Shown here: in pieces, positions 1 through 9,084 of the stretch
Numbering within the stretch: the first letter of the stretch is position 1
Layout of the letters: each line of letters starts with the position of its first letter
Assembly: GCF_046736345.1 (NCBI RefSeq)
Contig: NZ_CP157210.1
Coordinates: forward strand, 1,736,001-1,800,000
Direction of reading: 5' to 3'
DNA: 64,000 nt
DNA from: Hyphococcus formosus
GTDB lineage: Bacteria; Pseudomonadota; Alphaproteobacteria; Caulobacterales; Parvularculaceae
The notes under the pieces: generated by a model
Seen by the model: the letters and a program-made list of their open reading frames with translations, nothing else
Databases searched by the model: none
What the model was told of the DNA's origin: nothing
Position numbers and translations under genes: made by a program

Positions 1-1
1 T

Positions 2-340
2 GGTTTCCTTCGAAGCGCGCTTGTGATGACCGGCAAGCGTGCGGCTAATGCGTTTAATCCCTCAGGCGAGGACATGGAAGCGTTTGGCAAGCGCCTCACA
101 CGAACGCACGCAAATTGCTACGAGAATTTACCCGTTTCTGCCGCGATTTTACTTTATGCCATCGCAACGAACCAGATGGGCGTTACTGACGGCCTCGCCT
201 ATATTTTTCTTGGGGCGCGGATCGGTCAATCTCTCGTTCATTTGATATCGACAAGCCGAACCTTTGTATTGATCCGCTTCAGTTTTTTCGTAATACAAAT
301 ATTGATATTACTCGTCTGGCTTTATTCGCTTTTCGTCTAA
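2..340 (+). CDS. MAPEG-family membrane protein (5' end cut by window)
   Basis: The reading frame is open from the left edge, so the true start is probably outside; an in-window GTG at 23 and ATG at 26 are the alternatives. The protein has the MAPEG signature (an R-T-H-A-N segment followed by E-N-L-P) and two or three hydrophobic helices, ending in a membrane helix with a very short tail. MAPEG proteins are small integral membrane proteins related to microsomal glutathione transferases and eicosanoid enzymes; the substrate of bacterial members is mostly unknown. About 105 residues are visible against a usual 125-150, so roughly one helix is missing. Family assignment rests on the central motif. 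Confidence 0.7.
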   Translation, partial: GFLRSALVMTGKRAANAFNPSGEDMEAFGKRLTRTHANCYENLPVSAAILLYAIATNQMGVTDGLAYIFLGARIGQSLVHLISTSRTFVLIRFSFFVIQILILLVWLYSLFV

Positions 341-364
341 CGCCACCCTATTCCAGAGGGCCCA

Positions 365-958
365 ATGACCAAGAAAGATTATTGCCTTTGGGCCCCGTTG
401 GATGACGCGATCTACCGTCAGTATCATGACGAAGAATGGGGCGTGCCGGAATATGATCATCGCGCCCTATTTGAGAAACTGATACTCGATGGATTTCAGG
501 CAGGCCTTTCTTGGCGAACCATCCTTTATAAGCGCGACAATTTTCGCAAAGCATTTGATGGTTTCGACCCGGAAAAAATTGCGCGTTATAAACCAGCAAA
601 GATCGACAAGTTATTGAGTGATGCGGGTATTATCCGCTCAAAGACAAAAATCAACGCCGCCATTGGAAATGCCAAAAGTTATCTCGACATTATGGAGAAA
701 AACCCAGAAGGGTTTACTGGCTTTTTGTGGAAATTTGTTGATGGCGAACCGATCAACAACAAAGTCAAAAATTACCGCGACCATATGGTAAAATCGCCCG
801 AAAGCGAGGCCATGTCGAAAGAGCTTAAAATGCATGGTTTCAAATTTTGTGGTCCCGTCATCGTTTACGCTTTTATGCAGGCCGTAGGCATGGTCAATGA
901 CCACGAATATGCCTGTCCGCGTTGGAAGGAAGTCCAAAAGTTGAGTAAACCCCTATGA
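365..958 (+). CDS. tag: DNA-3-methyladenine glycosylase I
   Basis: A 197-residue base-excision repair enzyme that removes 3-methyladenine from alkylated DNA. It has the Tag hallmarks: Y-H-D-E-E-W-G near the N terminus, Q-A-G-L-S-W, and the zinc ligands C7, H21, H180 and C184. In E. coli Tag a Glu (E38) sits in the base pocket just before the Q-A-G-L-S-W motif; here the aligned residue is D42 (L-D-G-F-Q-A-G), a conservative change. Length is normal for the family. The stop overlaps the next start by ATGA, so the two genes are probably co-translated. Confidence 0.93.
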   Translation: MTKKDYCLWAPLDDAIYRQYHDEEWGVPEYDHRALFEKLILDGFQAGLSWRTILYKRDNFRKAFDGFDPEKIARYKPAKIDKLLSDAGIIRSKTKINAAIGNAKSYLDIMEKNPEGFTGFLWKFVDGEPINNKVKNYRDHMVKSPESEAMSKELKMHGFKFCGPVIVYAFMQAVGMVNDHEYACPRWKEVQKLSKPL

Positions 959-1467
959 ACCTGAACGAAGCCAAATCGCCATATGTCGATAACGAAAAAC
1001 GCCTCGCAGACGTTATTGCGGCGATACAGACATTGGGTACCTATCGCTTTTATAAAATGGATTTTAAGGGGTGGGCGGATCGAATCTCTGGCGATGAAGC
1101 CATGAGTGACCATTGGGAAACCGTATTCAAGGAGCATCCCGAATTTTTTCGGTTGGATGCAACCCGAAAACAGGTTTCACTGGTGATCCGGCGTCAGCAC
1201 AACAAATTGTTCAATGTCGACAGCCATGAAGAGATCACAAAAAGCGAATTTTTATCGCTTACAGATGAGCAAAAATCGCGCATTTCACGAAGCCCCCTTT
1301 CTCCCGATGAAATCTCCACCCTCATCAACACGGCGGTTTTGCTGCACGCCCGCGCGATTGAGCACAAAAGGAATTTGCGATGGTGGATACCGATTTTGAC
1401 GGCGGGCATCGCCGGGCTTAGTGCCACAATTGGCGCATTTATCGGTTCTATGTCGGGTAACAGCTAA
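955..1467 (+). CDS. hypothetical protein with C-terminal membrane anchor
   Basis: A 170-residue protein I do not recognise. The first 140 residues are soluble, charged and mostly helical; the last 30 form one transmembrane helix preceded by a basic, Trp-containing patch (K-R-N-L-R-W-W) and followed by a short polar tail. No signal peptide is visible. It looks tail-anchored with its bulk in the cytoplasm. The ATGA overlap with tag argues for coupled translation and perhaps a shared response to alkylation damage, which is inference from position only. Confidence 0.75.
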   Translation: MNLNEAKSPYVDNEKRLADVIAAIQTLGTYRFYKMDFKGWADRISGDEAMSDHWETVFKEHPEFFRLDATRKQVSLVIRRQHNKLFNVDSHEEITKSEFLSLTDEQKSRISRSPLSPDEISTLINTAVLLHARAIEHKRNLRWWIPILTAGIAGLSATIGAFIGSMSGNS

Positions 1468-1554
1468 GATGGCTGGACAAAGCCAGAGGTTGAAACACCT
1501 TACATCTGCGGGTCGATGCCGTTAGAATATAAAACAATCAATTAGGACACAACG

Positions 1555-2706
1555 ATGAAGAACTCTGACGTGCGCATCGCCGCAACCGGTCTTTACACCC
1601 CGCCCCACTCGATTTCGAATGACGAACTGGTCTCTGCATTCAACGCCTATGTGGATCAGTTCAATGAAGAGAACAGCGCGGCAATTGAAGCAGGCAAAAT
1701 TCCCGCACTGCAAAAATCCTCAGCAGAATTCATCGAAAAGGCTTCCGGCATCAAATCACGCCATGTCATGGATAAAGATGGCATTCTCGATATTTCGCGT
1801 ATGGCCCCCTATTTTGAGCCGCGCTCAAATGACCAATTGTCCGTACTCGCTGAAATGGCCGTTAACGCGGGCCGCGAAGCCATGCGAAATGCTGATTTGA
1901 CCGCAAAAGATATCGATGGCGTGATCTGCGCCGCGTCGAATCTGCAGCGGGCCTATCCGGCAATCGCGGTCGAGATACAAGCCGCACTGGGCATCGACGG
2001 CTATGCTTTTGATATGAATGTCGCCTGTGCCTCTGCGACGTTCGGTATTGAAACCGGTCTTGGTCTTATCCGTGCTGGCGCTAAGCGAATTTTGATGGTG
2101 AACCCTGAAATTTGCACGGCGCATCTGAATTTCCGTGACCGTGACAGCCACTTCATTTTCGGTGATGTCTGTACAGCCGTCATCCTTGAGCGCGCTGAGG
2201 GCGAAGCGAATGGCGAAGCTTGGGAAATTCTTGGCACCCGCCTGAAAACTCAGTTTTCGAGCAATATTCGCAATAATTTCGGCTTTTTAAATCAGGCCGA
2301 GCGAAAAACCGGCGAAGATGCAGACCAGCAGCGCGACCCGTTTACGGACAAATTATTCAAACAGGAAGGCCGTAAAGTATTCAAGGAAGTCGTCCCGATG
2401 GTGAGCGCGCTGATCAGCGAACATCTTGAAGAAACGGGCGTTAACGCCGATCAGGTCAAACGCTTTTGGCTCCACCAGGCCAATCTTTCCATGAACGAAT
2501 TCATCGCGCGGAAAGTGTTGGGCCGCGACGCAACCCGCGAAGAGGCTCCGGTCGTTCTCGATGAATACGCAAATACCTCATCTGCGGGTTCAATCATTGC
2601 ATTCCACAAGCACCGGGAAGACTTTGCGCCGGGTGAGGTCGGCGTAATTTGTGGTTTTGGTGCCGGATATTCTGCAGGATCGGTCATCGTCCGTAAGATT
2701 GCCTAG
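1555..2706 (+). CDS. beta-ketoacyl-ACP synthase III-like enzyme (long FabH type)
   Basis: A thiolase-fold ketosynthase with the complete FabH triad: C158 in N-V-A-C-A-S-A, H307 in W-L-H-Q-A-N, and N340 in Y-A-N-T-S-S-A-G. These condense an acyl-CoA primer with malonyl-ACP. At 383 residues it is about 65 longer than E. coli FabH; an extra segment at residues 30-65 places it in the long subgroup used for special primers or secondary pathways. It stands alone, without fatty-acid synthesis neighbours. It may be the housekeeping initiator or a specialised synthase; sequence alone does not decide. Confidence 0.88.
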   Translation: MKNSDVRIAATGLYTPPHSISNDELVSAFNAYVDQFNEENSAAIEAGKIPALQKSSAEFIEKASGIKSRHVMDKDGILDISRMAPYFEPRSNDQLSVLAEMAVNAGREAMRNADLTAKDIDGVICAASNLQRAYPAIAVEIQAALGIDGYAFDMNVACASATFGIETGLGLIRAGAKRILMVNPEICTAHLNFRDRDSHFIFGDVCTAVILERAEGEANGEAWEILGTRLKTQFSSNIRNNFGFLNQAERKTGEDADQQRDPFTDKLFKQEGRKVFKEVVPMVSALISEHLEETGVNADQVKRFWLHQANLSMNEFIARKVLGRDATREEAPVVLDEYANTSSAGSIIAFHKHREDFAPGEVGVICGFGAGYSAGSVIVRKIA

Positions 2707-2780
2707 GGCCGCGGCTTCACAATTCTTTTGAGAGTGCTAAGCCCTGTCAGCAAGAACGCTGACACTGAGAGATAAAAGCC

Positions 2781-3395
2781 ATGACGAACCACCTGCACAA
2801 AGGCGACCTGCCAGAGGGACTAGATTTGGGCCCCGTTGTTGCGGTCGATAGCGAAACAATGGGGCTTATCCCTCATCGCGATCCGCTTTGTCTGGTTCAG
2901 TTATCGGCGGGCGATGGCGATACCCATCTGGTTCAACTGGACCGCAAAACCTATGACGCACCGCGACTGAAAGCACTCTTGAGTGACACGAAGGTGCTGA
3001 AGATTTTTCATTTTGCACGATTTGATGTTGCTGCTTTTCAGCAATGGCTGGGTGTGGTCACCGCGCCGGTCTATTGCACAAAGATCGCGTCGAAACTCTG
3101 CCGCACCTATACTGACCGCCACGGCCTTAAAGACGTGACCCGGGAATTGGTCGGTGTCGACCTTTCCAAACAGCAGCAATCGTCGGATTGGGGCGCTGAA
3201 GAGCTCTCTGACGCGCAAATCGAATATGCGGCTTCGGACGTTCTTTACTTGCATCAATTGCGGGAAAAACTCGACGAAATGCTCGCCCGCGAAGGTCGCA
3301 CCGCCCTCGCCCAAGCCTGTTTCGATTTTCTTCCCGTACGATCTGCGCTCGATATTGCCGGATGGCCAGAGACTGACATTTTCGCCCATTCTTGA
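2781..3395 (+). CDS. rnd: ribonuclease D-like 3'-5' exonuclease
   Basis: A 204-residue DEDDy exonuclease: D23 and E25 in V-D-S-E-T, D82 in H-F-A-R-F-D, and Y149/D153 in the Y-A-A-S-D-V-L-Y motif are all present, so it should be active. It matures or degrades structured RNA 3' ends. It lacks the C-terminal HRDC domains of E. coli RNase D (375 aa), as is usual for the short alphaproteobacterial form that lies just upstream of lptC. About 150 bases separate it from lptC. Confidence 0.9.
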   Translation: MTNHLHKGDLPEGLDLGPVVAVDSETMGLIPHRDPLCLVQLSAGDGDTHLVQLDRKTYDAPRLKALLSDTKVLKIFHFARFDVAAFQQWLGVVTAPVYCTKIASKLCRTYTDRHGLKDVTRELVGVDLSKQQQSSDWGAEELSDAQIEYAASDVLYLHQLREKLDEMLAREGRTALAQACFDFLPVRSALDIAGWPETDIFAHS

Positions 3396-3551
3396 GGAAT
3401 TTGCCCCAACTAGGCGAAAATCAGGCGATTTCTATGAAAATTGTCCCTATTGCTTCCCTCGCGGCCGCGCGCGACTATATGGAAATAATGGCCGATATGA
3501 CATTATCGAGCTTTCTTAACTGTCTGGAATATTAGGGAAACGCAGCTGGGC

Positions 3552-4331
3552 ATGAACAGCACCGCTAATCATCAGAACCAAGCGAGCGATCCGCCAAAAA
3601 CGGACCCGCAGCGCCGCGTTCTGGATAGCCTGCCGATGGAAGCCCGTACGACTGGCGACCAAGCCGCTGCCCGGTCGCGACTGGTACGTCGGCTTAGGGT
3701 GATCCTGCCCATTACGGCGCTCGTGCTTGTGGCCGCCTTTTTCTTTAATACCCAATCCAACACGGTCGATGATGCATTCCTCGAAGACTTCAAGGATATT
3801 TCCGCTTCGGCTGAGGAATTGCGCATGGCGAGCCCCAAATTTGTCGGCACCGACGGCAGCGGCAAGCCTTTCGAAATCAGTGCAGATACGGCCCTTCAGC
3901 ATACTTCTGAAAAAGACACGATTGAATTAGAGAAACCCCGCGCGGTCCAAGGCGAAAATTCCGAAACCACGGTCGTCACCGCCGAAAAAGGCGTTTACCG
4001 CACCGAGACGAAAATTCTCGAGCTACGCGATAGTGTCACCCTTGAGCATGAAGTCGGTGATGAGATTTACATTTTTCGCACCCCGGCCGCCACGGTCTCA
4101 ATTGACGATGAGATCGTCACGAGCGACACCGGCATCGGCGGAAGCGGGCCGGATGGGCGCGCTCTAAAGGCCGACAAGATGAAGGCCTATAACAGCGAAG
4201 GCCGGGTCGTTTTCGAAGGAAATGTTCACATGCGCATCTATCCCAAGAACGTGACCTCATCCAAAGATGAACCGAATGGTGCTAACCCAGCGCCGGAATT
4301 AAAAGACCCAGAAATAGAGGCGCCGCAATGA
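3552..4331 (+). CDS. lptC: LPS transport protein LptC
   Basis: A bitopic inner-membrane protein that passes lipopolysaccharide from the LptBFG transporter to periplasmic LptA. A cytoplasmic N-terminal stretch of about 45 residues ends in R-R-L-R-V, followed by one membrane helix (about 48-65) and a periplasmic beta-jellyroll domain rich in paired beta strands. The last residues overlap the lptA start by ATGA. At 259 residues it is longer than E. coli LptC (191), as in many Alphaproteobacteria. The LptC call is supported by topology and by lptA and lptB immediately downstream. Confidence 0.88.
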   Translation: MNSTANHQNQASDPPKTDPQRRVLDSLPMEARTTGDQAAARSRLVRRLRVILPITALVLVAAFFFNTQSNTVDDAFLEDFKDISASAEELRMASPKFVGTDGSGKPFEISADTALQHTSEKDTIELEKPRAVQGENSETTVVTAEKGVYRTETKILELRDSVTLEHEVGDEIYIFRTPAATVSIDDEIVTSDTGIGGSGPDGRALKADKMKAYNSEGRVVFEGNVHMRIYPKNVTSSKDEPNGANPAPELKDPEIEAPQ

Positions 4332-4816
4332 CATTGAAAAAATGGATGAGTTCCGCCCTTTGTGCAGTTAGCTTTTTAGCGGCGAATGCGCAGGCACAAT
4401 TGATCGCGAATGACAGTAACGAACCTGTCGACATCACTGGTGACACTGCTGAATTTCAAGACAATGTCGCGGTTTGGACCGGGAATGTCCGCGTCGTGCA
4501 GGGCGAAGCGATCCTCACAACGGAACGGCTCGAAGCCCAAATTTCAGAAGACGGGAATTTTGAAACAATCACCGCGATTGGTTTGGTGCGCTATTCCAAC
4601 GGCAAAGAAGCGATTACCGGTGAGCGCGCGGTCTTTGACGACGCATCCCGCACAATTACAATAACGGAAAATGTGATCGTTACCCAAGGCAAGCAGGTCA
4701 TGTCTGCGGGTAAGATCGTTTATTGGGTCGATACAGGTAAGGTTTTGTTTACCCCAGAGGCTGGCAAACGCATTCGCGGCCTATTTTTCACCGGAGAGAC
4801 CGAAAAACCGATATAG
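4328..4816 (+). CDS. lptA: LPS transport periplasmic protein LptA
   Basis: A 162-residue OstA/LptA-family protein with a cleavable signal peptide (positive M-T-L-K-K-W start, hydrophobic core, likely cut after A-Q-A near residue 23). The mature part is a beta-jellyroll with the family pattern of D-x-A-x-F ... G-N-V-R-V and G-x-R-A-x-F-D repeats. LptA monomers stack into the bridge that carries LPS across the periplasm. It is translationally coupled to lptC by a 4-base overlap and followed 47 bases later by lptB. Confidence 0.92.
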   Translation: MTLKKWMSSALCAVSFLAANAQAQLIANDSNEPVDITGDTAEFQDNVAVWTGNVRVVQGEAILTTERLEAQISEDGNFETITAIGLVRYSNGKEAITGERAVFDDASRTITITENVIVTQGKQVMSAGKIVYWVDTGKVLFTPEAGKRIRGLFFTGETEKPI

Positions 4817-4863
4817 TCGGTAAAATTTTAGCTTTCACCGAACGTTAAAGAGAGACGCGCTTA

Positions 4864-5670
4864 ATGAGCGATAAGATGGAAACACCCGTAGATACCCAAC
4901 CGGCAGCCAATGAGGCCGCGCCAGTAAAACCCAAGGTGATTTCGGGTGGCGGTTCGCTTTCCGCCGAAAATCTCGGCAAATCATTTAAACGCCGTCCGGT
5001 CGTCCGTGGCGTTTCCATGAGCGTAAAACGCGGCGAAGTTGTTGGCCTTTTGGGGCCGAATGGCGCTGGTAAAACCACCTGCTTTTACATGATTACGGGG
5101 CTTATTCCGGCGGACCGCGGACGTATTTCCATTGACGGAAACGACGTGACCAACCTGCCGATGTATCAGCGCGCACGCCTCGGCGTTGGTTATCTCCCGC
5201 AGGAAGCATCTATTTTCAGGGGCCTGACAGTCGAGCAGAATCTGCGCGCTGTTGTGGAGCTGATCGAGCGCAATAAAGACAAGCAGCAAGCGATCATCGA
5301 TGATCTCTTGAACGAGTTTCATATTACCCATTTGCGCGGTGCGCCGGCGATTGCCCTCTCCGGTGGTGAGCGTCGCCGAGTTGAAATTGCACGGGCGCTC
5401 GCAACTGCGCCGTCATTTATGCTCCTTGATGAGCCATTTGCCGGTATTGACCCTCTCGCAATCGCGGAAATTCGCGAATTGGTTAAACATCTTAAGGATC
5501 GCGGTCTTGGGGTTCTCATTACTGACCACAATGTTCGCGAAACTTTAGACATTATTGACCGTGCATACATTATTCACGAAGGCGAGGTACTACTCGAAGG
5601 TGCGCCTGGCGATATCGTCGGCGATAAGGACGTTCGCCGCGTTTATCTGGGTGATCGTTTTCAAATGTAG
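4864..5670 (+). CDS. lptB: LPS export ABC transporter ATPase LptB
   Basis: A cytoplasmic ABC ATPase that powers LPS extraction by LptBFG. It has Walker A G-P-N-G-A-G-K-T-T (64-72), a Q-loop in L-P-Q-E-A-S-I-F, signature L-S-G-G-E (165-169), Walker B ending L-L-D-E-P (187-191) and an H-loop in T-D-H-N-V. The L-P-Q-E-A-S-I-F-R segment is typical of LptB. A Pro/Ala-rich N-terminal extension of about 30 residues is absent from E. coli LptB. Gene order lptC-lptA-lptB-rpoN is the classic one. Confidence 0.96.
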   Translation: MSDKMETPVDTQPAANEAAPVKPKVISGGGSLSAENLGKSFKRRPVVRGVSMSVKRGEVVGLLGPNGAGKTTCFYMITGLIPADRGRISIDGNDVTNLPMYQRARLGVGYLPQEASIFRGLTVEQNLRAVVELIERNKDKQQAIIDDLLNEFHITHLRGAPAIALSGGERRRVEIARALATAPSFMLLDEPFAGIDPLAIAEIRELVKHLKDRGLGVLITDHNVRETLDIIDRAYIIHEGEVLLEGAPGDIVGDKDVRRVYLGDRFQM

Positions 5671-5693
5671 GATGAAAGTTTAAAGGGGGCATC

Positions 5694-7208
5694 GTGGCGT
5701 TAGGCCCAAGATTAGAATTCAGGCAGTCGCAGCAACTGGTGATGACGCCGCAATTGCAGCAGGCGATCAAGCTGTTGCAACTTTCCAATCTTGAACTCAC
5801 CGAATATGTCGAGGAACAGCTCGAACAGAACCCCTTCTTAGAGCGTGACGAGTCTCCTGTTGACGGTCCTGCCGAACGGCGCGGGGAGCGCGATCGAGAG
5901 CAAAAAGACGAGAAACCCAGCGAAACTTCAGGCGTTGACGAAACGTCCGCCAAAGAAGCCAGTGAAGCGCTAGACGCCGAATATGACGATATCGATCCCG
6001 GTGCCTCTGGCAGCGATGCAGCTTATGGCGATTATCAGCCAAATGATTGGGCAAGCTCGTCCGGTGGCGGCAGTTTCGATGGCGACGACCGAGAATTTGG
6101 CTCGAACCTCAAGAAAGAGATTTCGCTCGCAGAGCATTTAACCGAACAACTCCACGTTGCGACCCGCAATCCAATGGAACTGATGATCGGGGCCTATATC
6201 ATCGACATGATCGATGAGGCCGGCTATCTGCGCGAAGATCTGGAAACCGTGGCTGATCGTCTTGGTGCGGAGCTTAAAGACGTCGAGACCACCCACAAAA
6301 TGATCACTTCATTTGATCCTTCTGGGGTTGGCGCTCGCGATTTAAAAGAATGCCTAAAATTGCAGCTTATTGACGCCGATCGTTTCGACCCGTCAATGCA
6401 GGCTTTTGTCGAAAATATCGAACTTCTTGCGCGCAGCGACCTTAAAGGCTTGATGAATGCGACGCAGGCGGATGAAGAAGATGTTCGCGACATGATCGCG
6501 GAAATTCGCGCCCTCACCCCAAAGCCGGGATATGCCTATGGCGGCGGCGTCGTCCAGACAATCGCGCCAGACGTATTTGTGACGAAATCGCCTGAGGGCG
6601 GCTGGAAGGTCGAACTGAACAGTGAAACCCTACCCCGTGTTCTGGTCAATCAGCGCTATTACACCGACGTAAAAACCGTCAATGGAACTGGCGAGGAAGA
6701 CAAAACCTATATCGCTGAACAATTTGCAAGCGCGAATTGGCTGGCAAAAAGCCTCCATCAACGGGCACAAACGATCCTCAAGGTTTCGAGCGAGATTGTC
6801 CGGCAGCAGGATGCATTCCTCGCTTATGGCGTGAAACATTTGCGCCCGCTAAATCTAAAGATTGTAGCGGATGCTATAGATATGCATGAATCGACAATTT
6901 CTCGGGTGACATCAAATAAATATATTGCCACCCCTAGAGGATTATTTGAGCTTAAATACTTTTTCACTGCGTCCATCGCGTCATCAAGTGGCGGCGAAGC
7001 GCATTCGGCTGAGGCTGTCCGCCATCGGATTCGCGAGATGATAGAAGCCGAAACCAAAGACAGCGTCTTATCGGATGACAAAATTGTTGAAATCTTGGCA
7101 GCGGAAGGTATCGAAATTGCCCGCAGAACAGTAGCCAAGTATCGGGAAACGTTACATATTCCTTCTTCGGTACAGCGCCGGAGGGCTATGCTACAAACGG
7201 CAATTTAA
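5694..7208 (+). CDS. rpoN: RNA polymerase sigma-54 factor
   Basis: Starts at GTG, only 23 bases after lptB. Region I shows the expected Q-S-Q-Q-L-V-M-T-P-Q-L-Q-Q-A-I-K motif that contacts the bacterial enhancer-binding activator. Region II (about 55-130) is acidic and Ser/Gly-rich. The core-binding and DNA-binding domains follow, ending in the RpoN box A-R-R-T-V-A-K-Y-R-E near residue 480. It directs polymerase to -24/-12 promoters for nitrogen, motility and stress genes. 504 residues is normal. Confidence 0.97.
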   Translation: MALGPRLEFRQSQQLVMTPQLQQAIKLLQLSNLELTEYVEEQLEQNPFLERDESPVDGPAERRGERDREQKDEKPSETSGVDETSAKEASEALDAEYDDIDPGASGSDAAYGDYQPNDWASSSGGGSFDGDDREFGSNLKKEISLAEHLTEQLHVATRNPMELMIGAYIIDMIDEAGYLREDLETVADRLGAELKDVETTHKMITSFDPSGVGARDLKECLKLQLIDADRFDPSMQAFVENIELLARSDLKGLMNATQADEEDVRDMIAEIRALTPKPGYAYGGGVVQTIAPDVFVTKSPEGGWKVELNSETLPRVLVNQRYYTDVKTVNGTGEEDKTYIAEQFASANWLAKSLHQRAQTILKVSSEIVRQQDAFLAYGVKHLRPLNLKIVADAIDMHESTISRVTSNKYIATPRGLFELKYFFTASIASSSGGEAHSAEAVRHRIREMIEAETKDSVLSDDKIVEILAAEGIEIARRTVAKYRETLHIPSSVQRRRAMLQTAI

Positions 7209-7286
7209 CCCTTTAAACGGTGCCACCGACCACAATATGATGACTATGGAGCGGTTGTTACACGACTGCCATTTTCAGGAGGTCCA

Positions 7287-7865
7287 ATGGACATTCAGGT
7301 CACCGGCAAAAACATGGATTTGGGCGATGCTCTTCAAACTCATGTTTCCGATAAACTCGCCGATAGCGTAAAAAAATACTTTGATCGGGGCGCAGAAGCG
7401 TCCGTTACATTCACCAAAGAGCGCCACCTCGTAGAATGCGATGTGACGGCCCATTTGGCCTCGGGGGTCTTTCTGGCTGCCCATGGCGAAGGTGGGGACG
7501 CCTATGGCGCTTTTGACGCAAGTGTGGAGAAGCTTGAGAAGCGGATCCGCCGATATAAGCGTCGTTTGAAAAATCACCACGCGAATGGGAAAGAACCATT
7601 TCCCGCAGAGAATGCGTCATATTATCTCCTCGAGCCCCTCGGCGAGGAGTCTGATGACGATTCCGTCGATGATGATCATAACCCAGTTGTCGTCGCTGAA
7701 GGGCAGACTCCCTTACGCGAAATGACTGTAGGCGCTGCGGTTTTACAGCTCGATATTGCCGAACAACCAGCGGTTGTTTTTAAAAATGCCGCTCACGGGC
7801 GAATCAACGTCGTATATCGGCGGCGAGATGGTAATATTGGATGGGTTGATCCTTCGGCCTCATAG
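7287..7865 (+). CDS. hpf: long-form ribosome hibernation-promoting factor
   Basis: 192 residues: an N-terminal S30AE/RaiA domain (1 to about 105) that binds the 30S decoding centre, an acidic linker (about 115-145), and a C-terminal dimerisation domain ending in an R-I-N-V-V-Y-R-R-R-D-G segment. Long HPF joins two 70S ribosomes into inactive 100S dimers in stationary phase. A good ribosome-binding site (cAGGAGGtc) precedes the ATG. It sits between rpoN and ptsN as usual. Confidence 0.94.
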   Translation: MDIQVTGKNMDLGDALQTHVSDKLADSVKKYFDRGAEASVTFTKERHLVECDVTAHLASGVFLAAHGEGGDAYGAFDASVEKLEKRIRRYKRRLKNHHANGKEPFPAENASYYLLEPLGEESDDDSVDDDHNPVVVAEGQTPLREMTVGAAVLQLDIAEQPAVVFKNAAHGRINVVYRRRDGNIGWVDPSAS

Positions 7866-7999
7866 GTCTATTGGCGTGCGGCCCGCATCGGAGATCTCGT
7901 TAAGATTTCCATCGGGCCCACGACGAGGCGACGGATGAACCAGAGCCAGTGGTAGAACCAATGCGATACGCGCCAGTGAAATGAGTAAGTGTGAGTGTC

Positions 8000-8464
8000 A
8001 TGGGACTTGAAGATCTGCTCAGCCCTGAGGGCGTGATCCACAATCTCCGAGCCAAGTGCAAGCGGGACGCACTGCAGGCCCTCGCCGATCAAGCGAGTGT
8101 CATTATCAATCGACCTGCGTCCGACATTATGGCCACCCTGCTCGAACGCGAACAGCTCGGCTCGACCGGCGTTGGCGACGGGGTTGCAATTCCTCATGGG
8201 AAAATGGAAGACCTCAATAAGATTGTTGGTGTTCTCGCCCGCGTCGAAACACCAGTGACTTTTGATTCAGTGGACGATCAGCCAGTTGATCTGGTGTTTA
8301 TGTTGCTAGCGCCTGCTAATGCCACTGCGGCACATCTCAAAGCCCTTGCTAAAGTATCGCGCTTGCTTCGCGATCCCGAGGCCCGAGATGCCTTGCGCGG
8401 CGCAGAATCCGCCGAAGCGTTGTTCGCGATTGCCACGTCTGACCGCAAAAACCACGCGGCGTAA
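8000..8464 (+). CDS. ptsN: PTS IIA-like nitrogen-regulatory protein
   Basis: EIIA-Ntr, the phosphoacceptor of the nitrogen phosphotransferase system (PtsP-NPr-PtsN), which controls potassium uptake and other targets through protein contacts. The phosphorylated His is in V-A-I-P-H-G-K. I chose the ATG at 8000 (M-G-L-E-D-L-L-S-P), which matches the family N terminus; a GTG at 7991 in the same frame would add three residues. No strong Shine-Dalgarno is seen for either. The 125-base gap after hpf may hold its own promoter. Confidence 0.94.
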   Translation: MGLEDLLSPEGVIHNLRAKCKRDALQALADQASVIINRPASDIMATLLEREQLGSTGVGDGVAIPHGKMEDLNKIVGVLARVETPVTFDSVDDQPVDLVFMLLAPANATAAHLKALAKVSRLLRDPEARDALRGAESAEALFAIATSDRKNHAA

Positions 8465-8497
8465 AAACCAAATTTTCTGAAAATACTTGTGTAGCGT

Positions 8498-8794
8498 TTA
8501 GTGGACGCTGACGGGATTCATCTCATATTGCCGGGCCGCAGCAAATGCCAGCTCCCGGCTGCCGACGAGCGCAATGCGCTCACCGCTCGAAGAGTGAACC
8601 GAGTAAAGCGTATCATCGTCTTCGACCTCAATCGCTAACTCGCCGTCGTCGTCGAGCAGATCATCAAGAACATCACGCGCGACCACGGTGCGAATATAGA
8701 CCAGCTTGCGCCCGCCCAATTCGGCAAAGTCACGGGCCGACAAAGGGATACTTTGCCCTTCCGTTGCAATCGCTCCGTTCTTCATTATCGCCAT
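8498..8794 (-). CDS. DUF1150 family protein
   Basis: A 98-residue soluble protein matching the DUF1150 pattern: an A-E-L-G-G-R-K-L-V-Y-I-R N-terminal motif, an acidic middle, and the conserved ending A-F-A-A-A-R-Q followed by P-V-S-V-H at the C terminus. The family is largely confined to Alphaproteobacteria and often lies near small heat-shock or ptsN genes. Its function is not known. It converges on ptsN with a 33-base gap. Confidence 0.85.
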   Translation of the reverse strand: MAIMKNGAIATEGQSIPLSARDFAELGGRKLVYIRTVVARDVLDDLLDDDGELAIEVEDDDTLYSVHSSSGERIALVGSRELAFAAARQYEMNPVSVH

Positions 8795-9084
8795 CGGTTC
8801 TCACTTCCTTGGTCAACAGCGTTTGATTTCGCTTCCAGTCATCGACGCGTGACGCGCTCTATTTTGCCGTATTATTGGCTAGCAAAATGTGAACGCCGAC
8901 CACATAAATCGAAGAATTCTTTCAACGACTTACACACCAAAAATTGGTTTCTGATCGATTAAGTTAGTGTCTTCTGCTGACAGAATTATATGTGAGGCTA
9001 TTTTATATCGTTTCAATAGCTGCCTTTTCCACACTCGCAAATGTGAATTTTACACGACAACGATATAAGCAATTGATTTCCGGT
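8795..9084. other. intergenic region upstream of the DUF1150 gene
   Basis: About 290 bases between two minus-strand genes: it lies upstream of DUF1150 and downstream of the dehydratase. It is A+T-rich in its right half. I find no convincing ORF, tRNA or strong terminator. It most likely holds the DUF1150 promoter, but I cannot place its boxes with confidence. Confidence 0.4.
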
